33,588 nt of DNA from a virus. Location of the stretch: positions 1 to 33,588 of the IMG/VR virus record IMGVR_UViG_3300036859_000086. One strand, written 5' to 3'. A program made the position numbers and the translations under genes. The notes under the pieces are model-generated. The model saw nothing but the letters and a program-made list of their open reading frames with translations. It was not told the origin of the DNA and searched no databases. How positions within the stretch are numbered: position 1 is the stretch's first letter; each line of letters starts with the position of its first letter. Positions 6,880-14,856 of this stretch are shown here, piece by piece.

Positions 6880-6892
6880 GGAGGTACCCTCC
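6880..6892 (+). promoter_or_regulatory. Ribosome-binding site folded into a small hairpin
   Basis: The Shine-Dalgarno GGAGG (6880-6884) pairs perfectly with CCTCC (6888-6892) across a TAC loop, directly before the ATG at 6894. The 5-bp hairpin could limit initiation at this methyltransferase gene. A 3-nt loop makes it only moderately stable. Confidence 0.4.
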
Positions 6893-6893
6893 G

Positions 6894-7475
6894 ATGGGTG
6901 AATGGCGACTACAGGAGACGAACTTCCCGTCAACTTTTGAATATCATCAGGGTCGCGAGCGAGTTCCTCATCTAGAGCAGAGTTGGCATAAAGGGAGGCT
7001 GTATGCAGCTGCGAAAATGGTTAGGAGTGTTCAGCCGAATACTGTGGTGGACCTTGGTTGCGGTGACGGAGGACTCCTTCAGATTCTCAAAAGTCAAGGC
7101 ATTAGCTGTTGGGGCTATGATTTCCAACCGTCTAATGCCCAGGGCTGGAAAGAAAGGAATGTCATAGCGTACCAAGCTGACATATTCAACACAGACTTCT
7201 CTGAAGTCCAGTGGGGAGATGTAGCTGTAGCTACCGAGGTTCTAGAACATCTAGACGACCCCCACGGAGCTGTCCACGACATCAGCTATAAGAGCAAATA
7301 TCTTGTTGCCTCTTCTCCTGTCAACGAACGCCCCGGGGACGGTGCGTGCGACAGCCATATCTGGGCTTGGGATCTTGAGGGCTATGCCGCCCTACTAGCT
7401 CCTCACTTCACTGTCATCCAACAGAAGGTGGTCGACTGGAATCAGTTAATTCTCGGAAGGAGCAGATATGTCTAA
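6894..7475 (+). CDS. Class I SAM-dependent methyltransferase
   Basis: 193-residue methyltransferase, distinct from the one at 5458. The N-terminal FPSTFEYHQGRERVPHLEQS (11-30) is a segment that I associate with actinophage relatives. Motif I is TVVDLGCGDGGLL (50-62). The acidic residue of GYDFQPS ends the second strand, and EVLEHLDDP (115-123) is the usual post-motif II segment. SHIWAWDLEGYAALL follows near the end. It probably methylates a small molecule or a sugar. The gene has a very strong ribosome-binding site (which may be partly sequestered) and overlaps the next gene by 8 nt. Confidence 0.8.
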   Translation: MGEWRLQETNFPSTFEYHQGRERVPHLEQSWHKGRLYAAAKMVRSVQPNTVVDLGCGDGGLLQILKSQGISCWGYDFQPSNAQGWKERNVIAYQADIFNTDFSEVQWGDVAVATEVLEHLDDPHGAVHDISYKSKYLVASSPVNERPGDGACDSHIWAWDLEGYAALLAPHFTVIQQKVVDWNQLILGRSRYV

Positions 7476-8181
7476 GCCGATGTGGCATCGAGTTTGGGAT
7501 TGGGTAGTTAAATTTATCAATTCTACTCCCCCACCAAAGTCTATTCCAGAACCTATTCCAACACCACCACCAACATCTACACTTCTCTTCAGGGATGACT
7601 TCTCCAATCTATCTAGTTGGAGATTATATGACTCTGCTGGCCACGCTGGTAACGGTCTTAGATCTCCTTCGCAGATTTCTGTTGTTGATGGCATCCTAAC
7701 AATTACAGGAACAGCTAATGGAACCACAGGCGGGATGATGCTGAGTGGTCATGAGCTTACTGGCGGAACTGTTTCGGTTAGGATGCGAGCACCTGCGGGT
7801 GCTGGAAAGTATCACCCTGTGGTGTTGCTTTGGCCATCTACTGACAGATGGCCAGATGATGGTGAGATTGATTTCGTTGAGATTTTGAATAGACCAGAAA
7901 GAGACCGTAACGACTTCACAGTCCACTACGGCACAGCAAACAGTCAAATTAGCAATGGTATCGCTGTAGATATGACTCAGTGGCATACCTACTCTGTAAC
8001 CTGGACTCCAGATTACATCTCAGCGGCTGTTGATGACGTCGAGTATTTCCGCACCACAGACAAAGCAGCTTTCCCTCCAGTGCCGATGAACGTCTGCATC
8101 CAACTGGATTGGTTCCCATATGCCGATACAACTAGCGGTTCAGGAGTGATGGAAGTAGATTGGGTTGAGATTAGTGCCTAA
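7468..8181 (+). CDS. GH16-like glycoside hydrolase with Pro-rich linker
   Basis: 237-residue protein. Residues 1-20 form an amphipathic Trp-rich helix (MWHRVWDWVVKF) and 21-36 a Pro/Thr/Ser linker. Residues 40-237 look like a concanavalin-A-like jelly roll of family GH16: DDFSNLSSW near the start, the catalytic ExDxxE motif in DGEIDFVEI (Glu133 nucleophile, Asp135, Glu138 acid/base), then WHTYSVTWTPDYISAAVD, typical of the family. All three catalytic acids are present, so it is probably active on a beta-glucan or galactan-type polymer. It has no export signal. Placement within the glycan island suggests trimming, binding or transglycosylation of the virion glycan, or degradation of a surface polysaccharide. 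Confidence 0.8.
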   Translation: MSKPMWHRVWDWVVKFINSTPPPKSIPEPIPTPPPTSTLLFRDDFSNLSSWRLYDSAGHAGNGLRSPSQISVVDGILTITGTANGTTGGMMLSGHELTGGTVSVRMRAPAGAGKYHPVVLLWPSTDRWPDDGEIDFVEILNRPERDRNDFTVHYGTANSQISNGIAVDMTQWHTYSVTWTPDYISAAVDDVEYFRTTDKAAFPPVPMNVCIQLDWFPYADTTSGSGVMEVDWVEISA

Positions 8182-9091
8182 GCAAGCTTTAATAACCGGA
8201 TCTGACGGTTTTGTAGGAAGACATATTACCAAGCTCCTCGAAGATAAGGGGTGGAGAACTTTAGGCATCGACATCACCCAGGGAAATGACGCTGTGAAGT
8301 ATTTCCAACGTGGTACAGATCGATTCGATCTCGTGGTCCACGCTGCTTACGTAGTGGGCGGCAGAGCTACAATTGATGGTACGAATACAGCTCTTATTTC
8401 TAATGAGCTGTTGGATGTTTCGATGTTTGATTGGGCTCTACGAACGAAACAAAAGGCTGTGCTGTACTTCTCAAGCTCGGCTGCATATCCGGTGTGGCGT
8501 CAGGAGAAAGAGTATGTCGATTCTTTAGGGCAGCAGCACTTCAAGAGCCTGCGGGAAGATGACGTCACTCTAGAAGACAGAGATTATCCAATTCTTCCCG
8601 ACACCCACTATGGCTGGGCGAAACTCAATGGCGAACGTCTAGCGAGAGTAGCTGGTGAAAATGGCGTACGGGTACATGTCGTCCGGCCCTTCTCCGGATA
8701 TGCAGAAGACCAATCTTTGGATTATCCCTTTCCCAGCATCATCAGACGAGCTACAGATGGAGATCTCTCCGTTTGGGGTCCAAATGGACAAACACGAGAC
8801 TGGATACACATCTCTGACGTCGTAGAAGGTGCGTACGCGGTTTACAAGAACGACGAACGTCGACCAGTAAATCTCTGCACCGGGAGAGGTGTTGAGATGG
8901 GGGATTTGATGGTTAAAGCATGGAAATATGCTCAACCAATCCCGTCATCTTATACGCCGGAGATTACTTACCTAACCGATAAACCAACTGGTGTTTTCCA
9001 CAGAGTGGGCAACCCCACGAGGATGAACGAACACTATAAAGCTAAGGTCAGTCTTGAAGAAGGAATTAAACGCGCATTGGCGCAAAGCTAA
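8174..9091 (+). CDS. Extended-SDR NAD-dependent sugar epimerase/dehydratase
   Basis: 305-residue extended short-chain dehydrogenase acting on NDP-sugars. The NAD-binding glycine motif is ITGSDGFVGRH (7-17), DLVVHAAY (52-59) follows, the Ser of YFSSSAAYP (98-106) and the YxxxK pair Tyr146/Lys150 in HYGWAKLN form the catalytic site, and VRPFSGYAEDQ plus GQTRDWIHISDVV are typical of the substrate domain. The product could be an epimerised or 4-keto sugar nucleotide. The GTG at 8174 overlaps the previous gene by 8 nt and gives the short N-terminus expected for the family; a TTG at 8165 is possible. It is the last gene before the terminase. Confidence 0.85.
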   Translation: MPKQALITGSDGFVGRHITKLLEDKGWRTLGIDITQGNDAVKYFQRGTDRFDLVVHAAYVVGGRATIDGTNTALISNELLDVSMFDWALRTKQKAVLYFSSSAAYPVWRQEKEYVDSLGQQHFKSLREDDVTLEDRDYPILPDTHYGWAKLNGERLARVAGENGVRVHVVRPFSGYAEDQSLDYPFPSIIRRATDGDLSVWGPNGQTRDWIHISDVVEGAYAVYKNDERRPVNLCTGRGVEMGDLMVKAWKYAQPIPSSYTPEITYLTDKPTGVFHRVGNPTRMNEHYKAKVSLEEGIKRALAQS

Positions 9092-9129
9092 GCATCATGA
9101 CACTCCCGGGGAGTTGATTCCAGGAGAAT

Positions 9130-9687
9130 ATGACTTCCCCAAACCAATCGAAGGAGGTGTTCAAGATCGTTTACAAAGGGTTACCACCGAAGGACGAAGA
9201 CGCTCGCGTCAATCGTATTCCTAAGAAGTATGACAAAACTATTATCAACCAAGATGAAGAAGTCACAGTGAGAGGTATCGACCTCCCTGAACTAGCGCCA
9301 ACCGGTAGGCCGTGGTGTGAACGGACTAAGGATTGGTGGTATACGTGGCGCATCTCTCCTCAGGCGAAACTGATGGGTCCAACGGACTGGGAGTTCATGC
9401 TAGAGATCGCCGTTCTTCATAACGAATACTGGACTCCACCAAAGATTGTTGATGGAGAATATAAAGGTTCGCTGTCTCCCACAGCCAGAGCTAACTACGC
9501 CGCAGAGATGAGGCAGCGTGTAGCTAAATTTGGCGCTACATGGGAAGACAGGCAGAAACTACAACTAACTATCGAAACTCCTCAATCTGAGGAAGAACTA
9601 GATAAACGAATCGCCCAGGAGGCGAAATCAATCACTAACTATGCTGAGCGACTGAATAAGAAAGCTGCTGAGCAGAAAGAGTCATAG
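9130..9687 (+). CDS. Terminase small subunit
   Basis: 185-residue protein immediately upstream of the terminase large subunit. It has a basic N-terminal region, a central Trp-rich segment (CERTKDWWYTWRISPQAKLM, about 62-81) that resembles actinophage small terminases, then helical DNA-binding or oligomerisation regions with many charged residues and a Lys/Glu-rich C-terminal helix. It would recognise the packaging site and load the large subunit. Ribosome-binding site CAGGAG lies 4 nt before ATG. The assignment rests on position and this signature. Confidence 0.75.
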   Translation: MTSPNQSKEVFKIVYKGLPPKDEDARVNRIPKKYDKTIINQDEEVTVRGIDLPELAPTGRPWCERTKDWWYTWRISPQAKLMGPTDWEFMLEIAVLHNEYWTPPKIVDGEYKGSLSPTARANYAAEMRQRVAKFGATWEDRQKLQLTIETPQSEEELDKRIAQEAKSITNYAERLNKKAAEQKES

Positions 9688-9702
9688 TCCCAGGAGGATA
9701 AT

Positions 9703-11248
9703 GTGATTCCACAAGGGTTGCCTGAGCACACACTCGGGTGGGAAATTTTAGACTGGAGTAGCCAGATGCTGGCTCAGCCAGATGGCGACAATCAGGGAGA
9801 TGCGTGGCAATTCACGGATGAACAAGCGATGTTTATCTTGTGGTTCTACGCTGTAGGCGGTGATGGAAAGTTCCTGTACAGAAATGCCGTATTGGAAAGG
9901 TCGAAAAGGCTGGGGAAAATCACCGCTGCTTGCAGCTATCAGCTGCGCTGAGCTTCTTGCTCCGACGAACTTCGCCGGGTGGGACTCTGAAGGTAAGCCT
10001 GTAGGGAAGCCTACAGCTAGCCCGTTAGTCCAGATTGCAGCTCTTTCTGAGAGCCAAGCAGACAACACAATGAGCTTGGTTATTCAGATGCTCTCTAATG
10101 GTCAAGCAGTTTATTACTACCCATATCTTGATATCAATTTATCGAAGATTACCTATCCCGGAGGTAAAAAGCTAGAAAAGGTTACGGCATCTCCTCGTGG
10201 TCGAGAAGGCAACCGTGCGACGTTTGTTGTGATGGATGAAACCCACCTTTGGGTGCCGGCCGAAAAGGGTCCAGAGCTTTACCAAGCTCTCTCTCGTAAC
10301 CTCGCCAAGATGAATCGTAGATGGGTCGCTACTACGAACGCTCATGCTCCTGGAGAGAACTCTGTAGCTGAGACGCTCTATAACCAACACGTTGTAGCTA
10401 TTAACGGCACAGGGTTCGATACTAAGATGCTCTTCGACACCAGAGAGGTGTTCGTAGACGACCTCTCGGATAAAGAAGAGGTATTGCCCGCGTTGAAGTA
10501 TGTCTACGGAGACGCTTGGTGGATTGATGTTGAAAACTTCTTCATTGAAATTCAAGGAACTCCAGAGCACATCGCCAGGCGATTCTTTTTCAATCAACAT
10601 GTCGAGGGAAGCTCGACTTGGATTAAGCCCAAGGTCTGGGAAGGTTGCAGAGAGAAGGATCTCCTTGCCAGAAGGCGCCTTCGGACTAATGATGTCATTG
10701 CTCTTGGTTTTAAGGGTAACACCATCCGTGGAGCAGCTGTTGTCGGTTGTCGTCTTGAAGACGGTGCACTCTTCGATCTAGGTTGGTGGGAGAATCCTAA
10801 CCTCGACTCCACTGCAAGATGGGAAGTCCCATTTAAGGATGTCGATACTAGACTCCGCAATCTGATGATGAAGTACAGAGTGGCGAAAGTCGTCGCTGAT
10901 GCAAATCAATATCAGGACATCATCGGTAGGTGGGCTGCTGACTACGAAGACGAAGTCGAGGAGTTCTGGGTTCAGAATAAAACGAAGATGGCTAAGGCTG
11001 TTGAGCAATTTGAATCAGCAGTAGAGACGAAGCGTCTCCTTTGGGTCTCTGCTGATATCTCTAGGCATGTTCAGAGTTGCCACCTTGAAGAAGTTCCTCA
11101 GGGATACATTCTCCGTCAAGAAACTCAGAGTTCTAAGAGGTATATCTTTGGTGCTCAAGCCGCTGTTCTTGCATTCGAAGCAGCCACCCTCGCTATTGAA
11201 GAGGGTGCTCTACGGCCAATGGCCGATAATACGCTTTATACATTTTGA
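9703..11248 (+). CDS. Terminase large subunit, reading frame shifted (+1) at Walker A
   Basis: ATPase-nuclease motor that packages DNA. The start is GTG 9703 after AGGAGG. The protein is readable only as two frames: 9703-9906 (68 residues, ending LERSK) joined to 9908-11248 (446 residues, beginning GWGKSPLLAAI). Joined, they restore the P-loop SKGWGKS and a 514-residue protein. One extra A in AAAA (9904-9907) separates them. Walker B is TFVVMDETHLW (Asp178, Glu179). The C-terminal half is the RNase-H-like nuclease, but where relatives in my memory have an acidic GFDGS-type motif this has GFKGN (Lys337), and near the end YIFGAQAA replaces an Asp-containing segment. It may be a true mutation, a sequencing error, or programmed frameshifting. 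Confidence 0.8.
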
Positions 11249-11268
11249 TTTAACAAGGAGGTGAAGGG

Positions 11269-12888
11269 TTGTCTCAGCCATATTCCAACGTCAACGTCTC
11301 TGCACCTCTAGGCCAGGGAACAAAGGGTAATCCCTTTAAGGCCGTAAAGAAAAAGGATATTTCAAGAAATAACTACGAGCCAGGTACGCCGTGGTGGTGG
11401 CTACAACGGCTCACTCAGAAACTTCTCGACAGGCGAGCAAGGTATGACCTCCTAGAGGATTACGCCACTGGTAATCATCCACTACCAAATGCCGATTACA
11501 GATACGCAAAGGCGCTTCGTGATCTCCAACAGAAGGCTAGAACAAACTACTGCGGGCTGATTATTTCTGCTACTACAGAGAGAATGACAGTTAAGGGTTT
11601 TAGGTTTGGGCCGGCTGGAGAAGCTGACGAGGACGCCAAGCGTATCTGGGACTACAACGACATGGACTTCCAAGCACCAATGAACCACCAAATCGGAGGG
11701 ACATTTGGAGTTTGTTATGGGATGGTTAGTCCTCCGGACCCGACAGATCCTGATAGCGAACCAATTATAACAATTGAAGATCCGAGGATGTGTATCGTCG
11801 AACGAGATCCAAAGAGAATCACCAGAAGCTATGCTGGGTTGAAGATATGGCAGGACGACACCCTTGAGATGATTGTCGCATGTCTTTATTTGCCCACAGA
11901 GATTCACACATTTACATCTACCAAAACTCCAGCCCAGATTTTCGCTCAAGAATCGCATCTCTCCCTCTACTCAGATGGTGGAAACTTCTACATCGGAGAC
12001 CAATTCGAATATGCATTTACTCAGCCCAACCCGCTCGGAGAGGTGCCGTTAGTTGAGGGTCAGTGGCAGCCGACGCTCGGAGAGCTGAGCAAAGCTGAAC
12101 ACGAAGACGTCCTGGATATCCAAGACAGAATTAACCATACCGTCCTCGACCGATTGATTATCTCTAAGAGCCAAGCGTACCGACAGCGCTGGGGAACTGG
12201 CATCAAGCTTGATGGGAAGAGCAAGAAGGCTCCTTTCGAGCCTGGTGCGGACATGCTTTGGCTAGTCCAAGACCAAGATGCTCAGTTTGGTGACTTCGAA
12301 ACCGCTGACATCGAACAACTTCTTTCTGCTGTAACGCATGACGTCGGAGATATGGCTGCTACCACTAAAACTCCTGCAACGTATCTAATGAATAGAATGG
12401 TAAACGTCTCAGGTGACGCTCTAGCCCAAGATCAATCCGGGTTGGTTCAGAAGGTTAAGATGCGAGAACAAGCTGTTGGCTGGTTTTACGAACGTCTGAT
12501 GAAACTAGCGTTCAAATATAAAAACGACGAACGATGGAAGCAAATTGAAGCATCCACTCTTTGGACTGATCCAGAGATTCGGACGTTGGCAGAATCTGGC
12601 GACGCAGCTGGGAAGTTCGTTTCTGCTGGAATCCCACTCCCGTTGGTTATGGAAAGGTTTAACTTCACTCCTGACGAAATCGCATTCACAGTGAAGTGGA
12701 CTGAAGAACAGGAAGCGAAGCAACTCGCGAGAGAGGACCAACAGGCCCAACAAGCTCACGACCAAGCAATTGAGCAGCAGAAGGTCAAAGCTGTAGCTGC
12801 CGGTAGTGGCAGTAGTAGCACCTCTTCTGCAAAACCTAAACCTAAATCCACCACTGCTACATCCACAAAACCATCGGGGGGGAGGTAA
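11269..12888 (+). CDS. Portal protein (SPP1 gp6-like)
   Basis: 539-residue portal, the dodecameric DNA channel of the head vertex. Supporting segments are RARYDLLEDYATGNHPLP (55-72), NYCGLIISATTERMTVKGF (about 92-110) with FRFG following, and a central region with RINHTVLDRL and YRQRWGTGI, typical of actinophage SPP1-type portals. The long C-terminal region (about 480-539) is low complexity, rich in Gln, Ala, Ser, Thr and Lys. The start is a TTG with an ideal Shine-Dalgarno (AGGAGG, 7 nt upstream). The gene's last codons contain the ribosome-binding site of the next small gene. The position after terminase agrees. Confidence 0.9.
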   Translation: MSQPYSNVNVSAPLGQGTKGNPFKAVKKKDISRNNYEPGTPWWWLQRLTQKLLDRRARYDLLEDYATGNHPLPNADYRYAKALRDLQQKARTNYCGLIISATTERMTVKGFRFGPAGEADEDAKRIWDYNDMDFQAPMNHQIGGTFGVCYGMVSPPDPTDPDSEPIITIEDPRMCIVERDPKRITRSYAGLKIWQDDTLEMIVACLYLPTEIHTFTSTKTPAQIFAQESHLSLYSDGGNFYIGDQFEYAFTQPNPLGEVPLVEGQWQPTLGELSKAEHEDVLDIQDRINHTVLDRLIISKSQAYRQRWGTGIKLDGKSKKAPFEPGADMLWLVQDQDAQFGDFETADIEQLLSAVTHDVGDMAATTKTPATYLMNRMVNVSGDALAQDQSGLVQKVKMREQAVGWFYERLMKLAFKYKNDERWKQIEASTLWTDPEIRTLAESGDAAGKFVSAGIPLPLVMERFNFTPDEIAFTVKWTEEQEAKQLAREDQQAQQAHDQAIEQQKVKAVAAGSGSSSTSSAKPKPKSTTATSTKPSGGR

Positions 12889-12892
12889 GTAG

Positions 12893-13006
12893 ATGGCTAC
12901 TAAGAAACCAACGATGCCACCGGCTAAGAAAGCTGTGCCAGGCAAGAAAGCAGTTCCGCCGGTACCAACCAAGAAGAAGCCCTATCCGCCCAAGAAGGGT
13001 AAGTAA
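12893..13006 (+). CDS. Lys/Pro-rich basic miniprotein (37 aa)
   Basis: A 37-residue protein made mostly of Lys, Pro, Ala and Val, with repeated KKAVPGKKAVPPVP and KKKPYPPKKGK. ATG 12893 follows the strong site GGGAGG in the portal's end. It is strongly basic and probably disordered, so it may bind nucleic acid or acidic scaffold surfaces, but that is inference. It sits between portal and scaffold, where several actinophages carry short basic genes. Function unknown. Confidence 0.6.
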   Translation: MATKKPTMPPAKKAVPGKKAVPPVPTKKKPYPPKKGK

Positions 13007-13082
13007 GTAGCGATTAAACCTGAATGGATCTGGCATCTATTCAACTTTAACACCATAAATTTGAATCCCAGGAGGATTGAGA

Positions 13083-13730
13083 ATGACTGCACCAGAGGGC
13101 CAGGAGCCCGAACAGATCGAAACCACTGATGACGTAAACGTAGAAGAGCCTAATCTCGTCAAGCCCGTATTCACTAAGACGAAGTCTCCAAAGGTTCCCC
13201 TTCCGGAACTTGATGGATCGACTTCTCCAGATGAATACGACGAAGACGGTGTTACTGGCGATACTAACGACTCCATCAATGCGCCTCTGGAAGGGCTAGA
13301 TGACGTCAATGTGTTGAAAGGAATGGTTGTGCGTCTTCGACACGAAAACGCGAATCATCGGAAGGGGAAGCAGGAAGTTGTCAAGGAGCGAGATTCGCTA
13401 AAGGCTGAGAAGCTTACCAGGAGTAAGGCTATCGAAAAAGCTAACGAGCGCGTCCTCGCAGCAGAAAGAATTGCGAAGCAGTATGTCATCCTCGCAGCGA
13501 TGCGAGAGTATGACGTCGACGAGGAAATGGCTGACCTGATTGATGGGGAAAACGAAGAGGAGATCTTCGATAAGGCTAAGCGGCTTGCCGGCACAAGAAA
13601 GCAAAAGCCAGCTTACGACACCCCAACTAATGTCGACCTGTTCGCTGGGAAGCGTGGTAATCCACTAACCCGCAAAACAGATTCAGGCGGCGCAGATTTC
13701 CTTAAGGATCTGATGCGCGGTAACTTCTAG
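13083..13730 (+). CDS. Capsid scaffolding protein
   Basis: 215-residue acidic protein directly before the capsid gene. Residues 1-80 are disordered and rich in Asp, Glu, Pro and Thr. Residues 82-145 form a long charged helix or coiled coil (MVVRLRHENANHRKGKQEVV through ANERVLAAERIAKQ), as expected for scaffold. The C-terminal region includes basic segments and ends FLKDLMRGNF, the usual capsid-binding type of tail. ATG 13083 follows AGGAGG; the in-frame TTG at 13077 is rejected. No protease gene lies between portal and capsid, so scaffold is probably released intact or removed by another route. Confidence 0.8.
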   Translation: MTAPEGQEPEQIETTDDVNVEEPNLVKPVFTKTKSPKVPLPELDGSTSPDEYDEDGVTGDTNDSINAPLEGLDDVNVLKGMVVRLRHENANHRKGKQEVVKERDSLKAEKLTRSKAIEKANERVLAAERIAKQYVILAAMREYDVDEEMADLIDGENEEEIFDKAKRLAGTRKQKPAYDTPTNVDLFAGKRGNPLTRKTDSGGADFLKDLMRGNF

Positions 13731-13782
13731 ATCTTTCCTATTTATACATTTAATCATCTAAAAATAGAAGGAGGTGAACCAC

Positions 13783-14772
13783 ATGGCTTATAATGATGTA
13801 ACTGAGCGGACTAGTACCTCGCGTACCGCGCGGGAAATTCCAGAGACCGTAGCTAGCGGCATCCTAAGTGATGTCTTTGAAGGTTCAGCTGTTCTGAAGC
13901 TCGGGGATACGTTCCCGATGCCTGCCCTACAGCACCGGATCGCAGTTCTGAGCGCATTCGCTGACGCATACTGGCTTCAGGGTGCTTCTCAGAGCGTAAA
14001 GGATTCTGCTCTAAAGCAGACCACCAAACCACTTTGGGATAACGTCTACATCACCCCAGATGAGCTTGCTGTTCTGGTCGTCATTCCTGACGCCTGGATG
14101 GCTGACTCTAACATCACCTGGGATGAAATCAGGAAAGAGGTCTCTCGGGCGTTCGCTCGAAAGATTGACCAGGCTGTTCTATTCGGCGACGGTACCCCGC
14201 CTGCCGGTTTCAGTGGTCCTGTTGGTGGTATTATTGGTGGTGCCGTTTCGGCGGGTAACTTCACCACTCTTGGTACTACTGTGTCGGGTTCCTACAACGA
14301 CGTCGGGCTAGACCTTGCTGACGTTGCTGAGGACCTAAGCCGTGACGGCTATGACGTCACTGGTTGGGCAGCTCGTAAGGGCTTCTCTTGGCAGCTGACC
14401 AAGACTCGTGATACCACGGGTCAGCCAATCTACTCCACCACCCTTGGTGGTCCGGATGGTCCTAACACCGCTGCGCTCTACAACCGCCCGTACTACGAGG
14501 TCGGCAACGGCGCATGGGACGACACAGAGGCTCTTGCCATCTGTGGCGAGTGGGACAAGTTGAAGATTGGTGTCCGTCAGGACATGACTTTCCAGGTATT
14601 CGACAGCGGTATCATCTCTGATGACTCCGGTAACGTCGTCTACAACGCTATGCAGCAGGACGGTAAGGTTCTCCGGGCGGTAATGCGTCTTGGCTATGCC
14701 GTACCAAACCCTGTGAAGGCTCTTGGTGGGACATTCCCATTCGGCGCTCTTCGCCCAGTGGGCGCTAGCTAA
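13783..14772 (+). CDS. Major capsid protein (HK97 fold)
   Basis: 329-residue main shell protein. The start REIPETVASGILSDVFEGSAVLKLGD (about 17-42 as a region) is the N-arm/E-loop entry typical of HK97-fold capsids of this size. WDEIRKEVSRAFARKIDQAVLFGDGTPPAGF is the conserved spine-helix region with the FGDG motif (residues 131-134). IGVRQDMTFQVFD and AVMRLGYAV mark the P- and A-domain ends. It has no long N-terminal delta domain. GTG 13774 is in frame, but ATG 13783 is better spaced from the AGGAGG at 13769-13774. An AT-rich leader (13731-13770) precedes it and a strong hairpin follows, fitting high and separately controlled expression. Confidence 0.9.
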   Translation: MAYNDVTERTSTSRTAREIPETVASGILSDVFEGSAVLKLGDTFPMPALQHRIAVLSAFADAYWLQGASQSVKDSALKQTTKPLWDNVYITPDELAVLVVIPDAWMADSNITWDEIRKEVSRAFARKIDQAVLFGDGTPPAGFSGPVGGIIGGAVSAGNFTTLGTTVSGSYNDVGLDLADVAEDLSRDGYDVTGWAARKGFSWQLTKTRDTTGQPIYSTTLGGPDGPNTAALYNRPYYEVGNGAWDDTEALAICGEWDKLKIGVRQDMTFQVFDSGIISDDSGNVVYNAMQQDGKVLRAVMRLGYAVPNPVKALGGTFPFGALRPVGAS

Positions 14773-14787
14773 TCCACTATTTCTCTT

Positions 14788-14818
14788 CGAGAGGGAGGGC
14801 TCCGCGCTCTCCCTCTCG
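14788..14818. terminator. Strong hairpin terminator after the capsid gene
   Basis: A 13-bp stem (14788-14800 with 14806-14818, one G-T pair) around the loop TCCGC, then GGGGG rather than a T-run. Located 15 nt after the capsid stop and before the second glycan block, it should separate the two transcripts or reduce readthrough. Confidence 0.75.
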
Positions 14819-14856
14819 GGGGAAGTTTAAACAGGCAACTGAACGGAGGCGCCGAC

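Noticed and set aside
12505-12972. Minus-strand open frame of 155 residues across the portal end
   Set aside because: Composition mirrors the low-complexity portal tail and the Lys/Pro miniprotein; antisense artefact.
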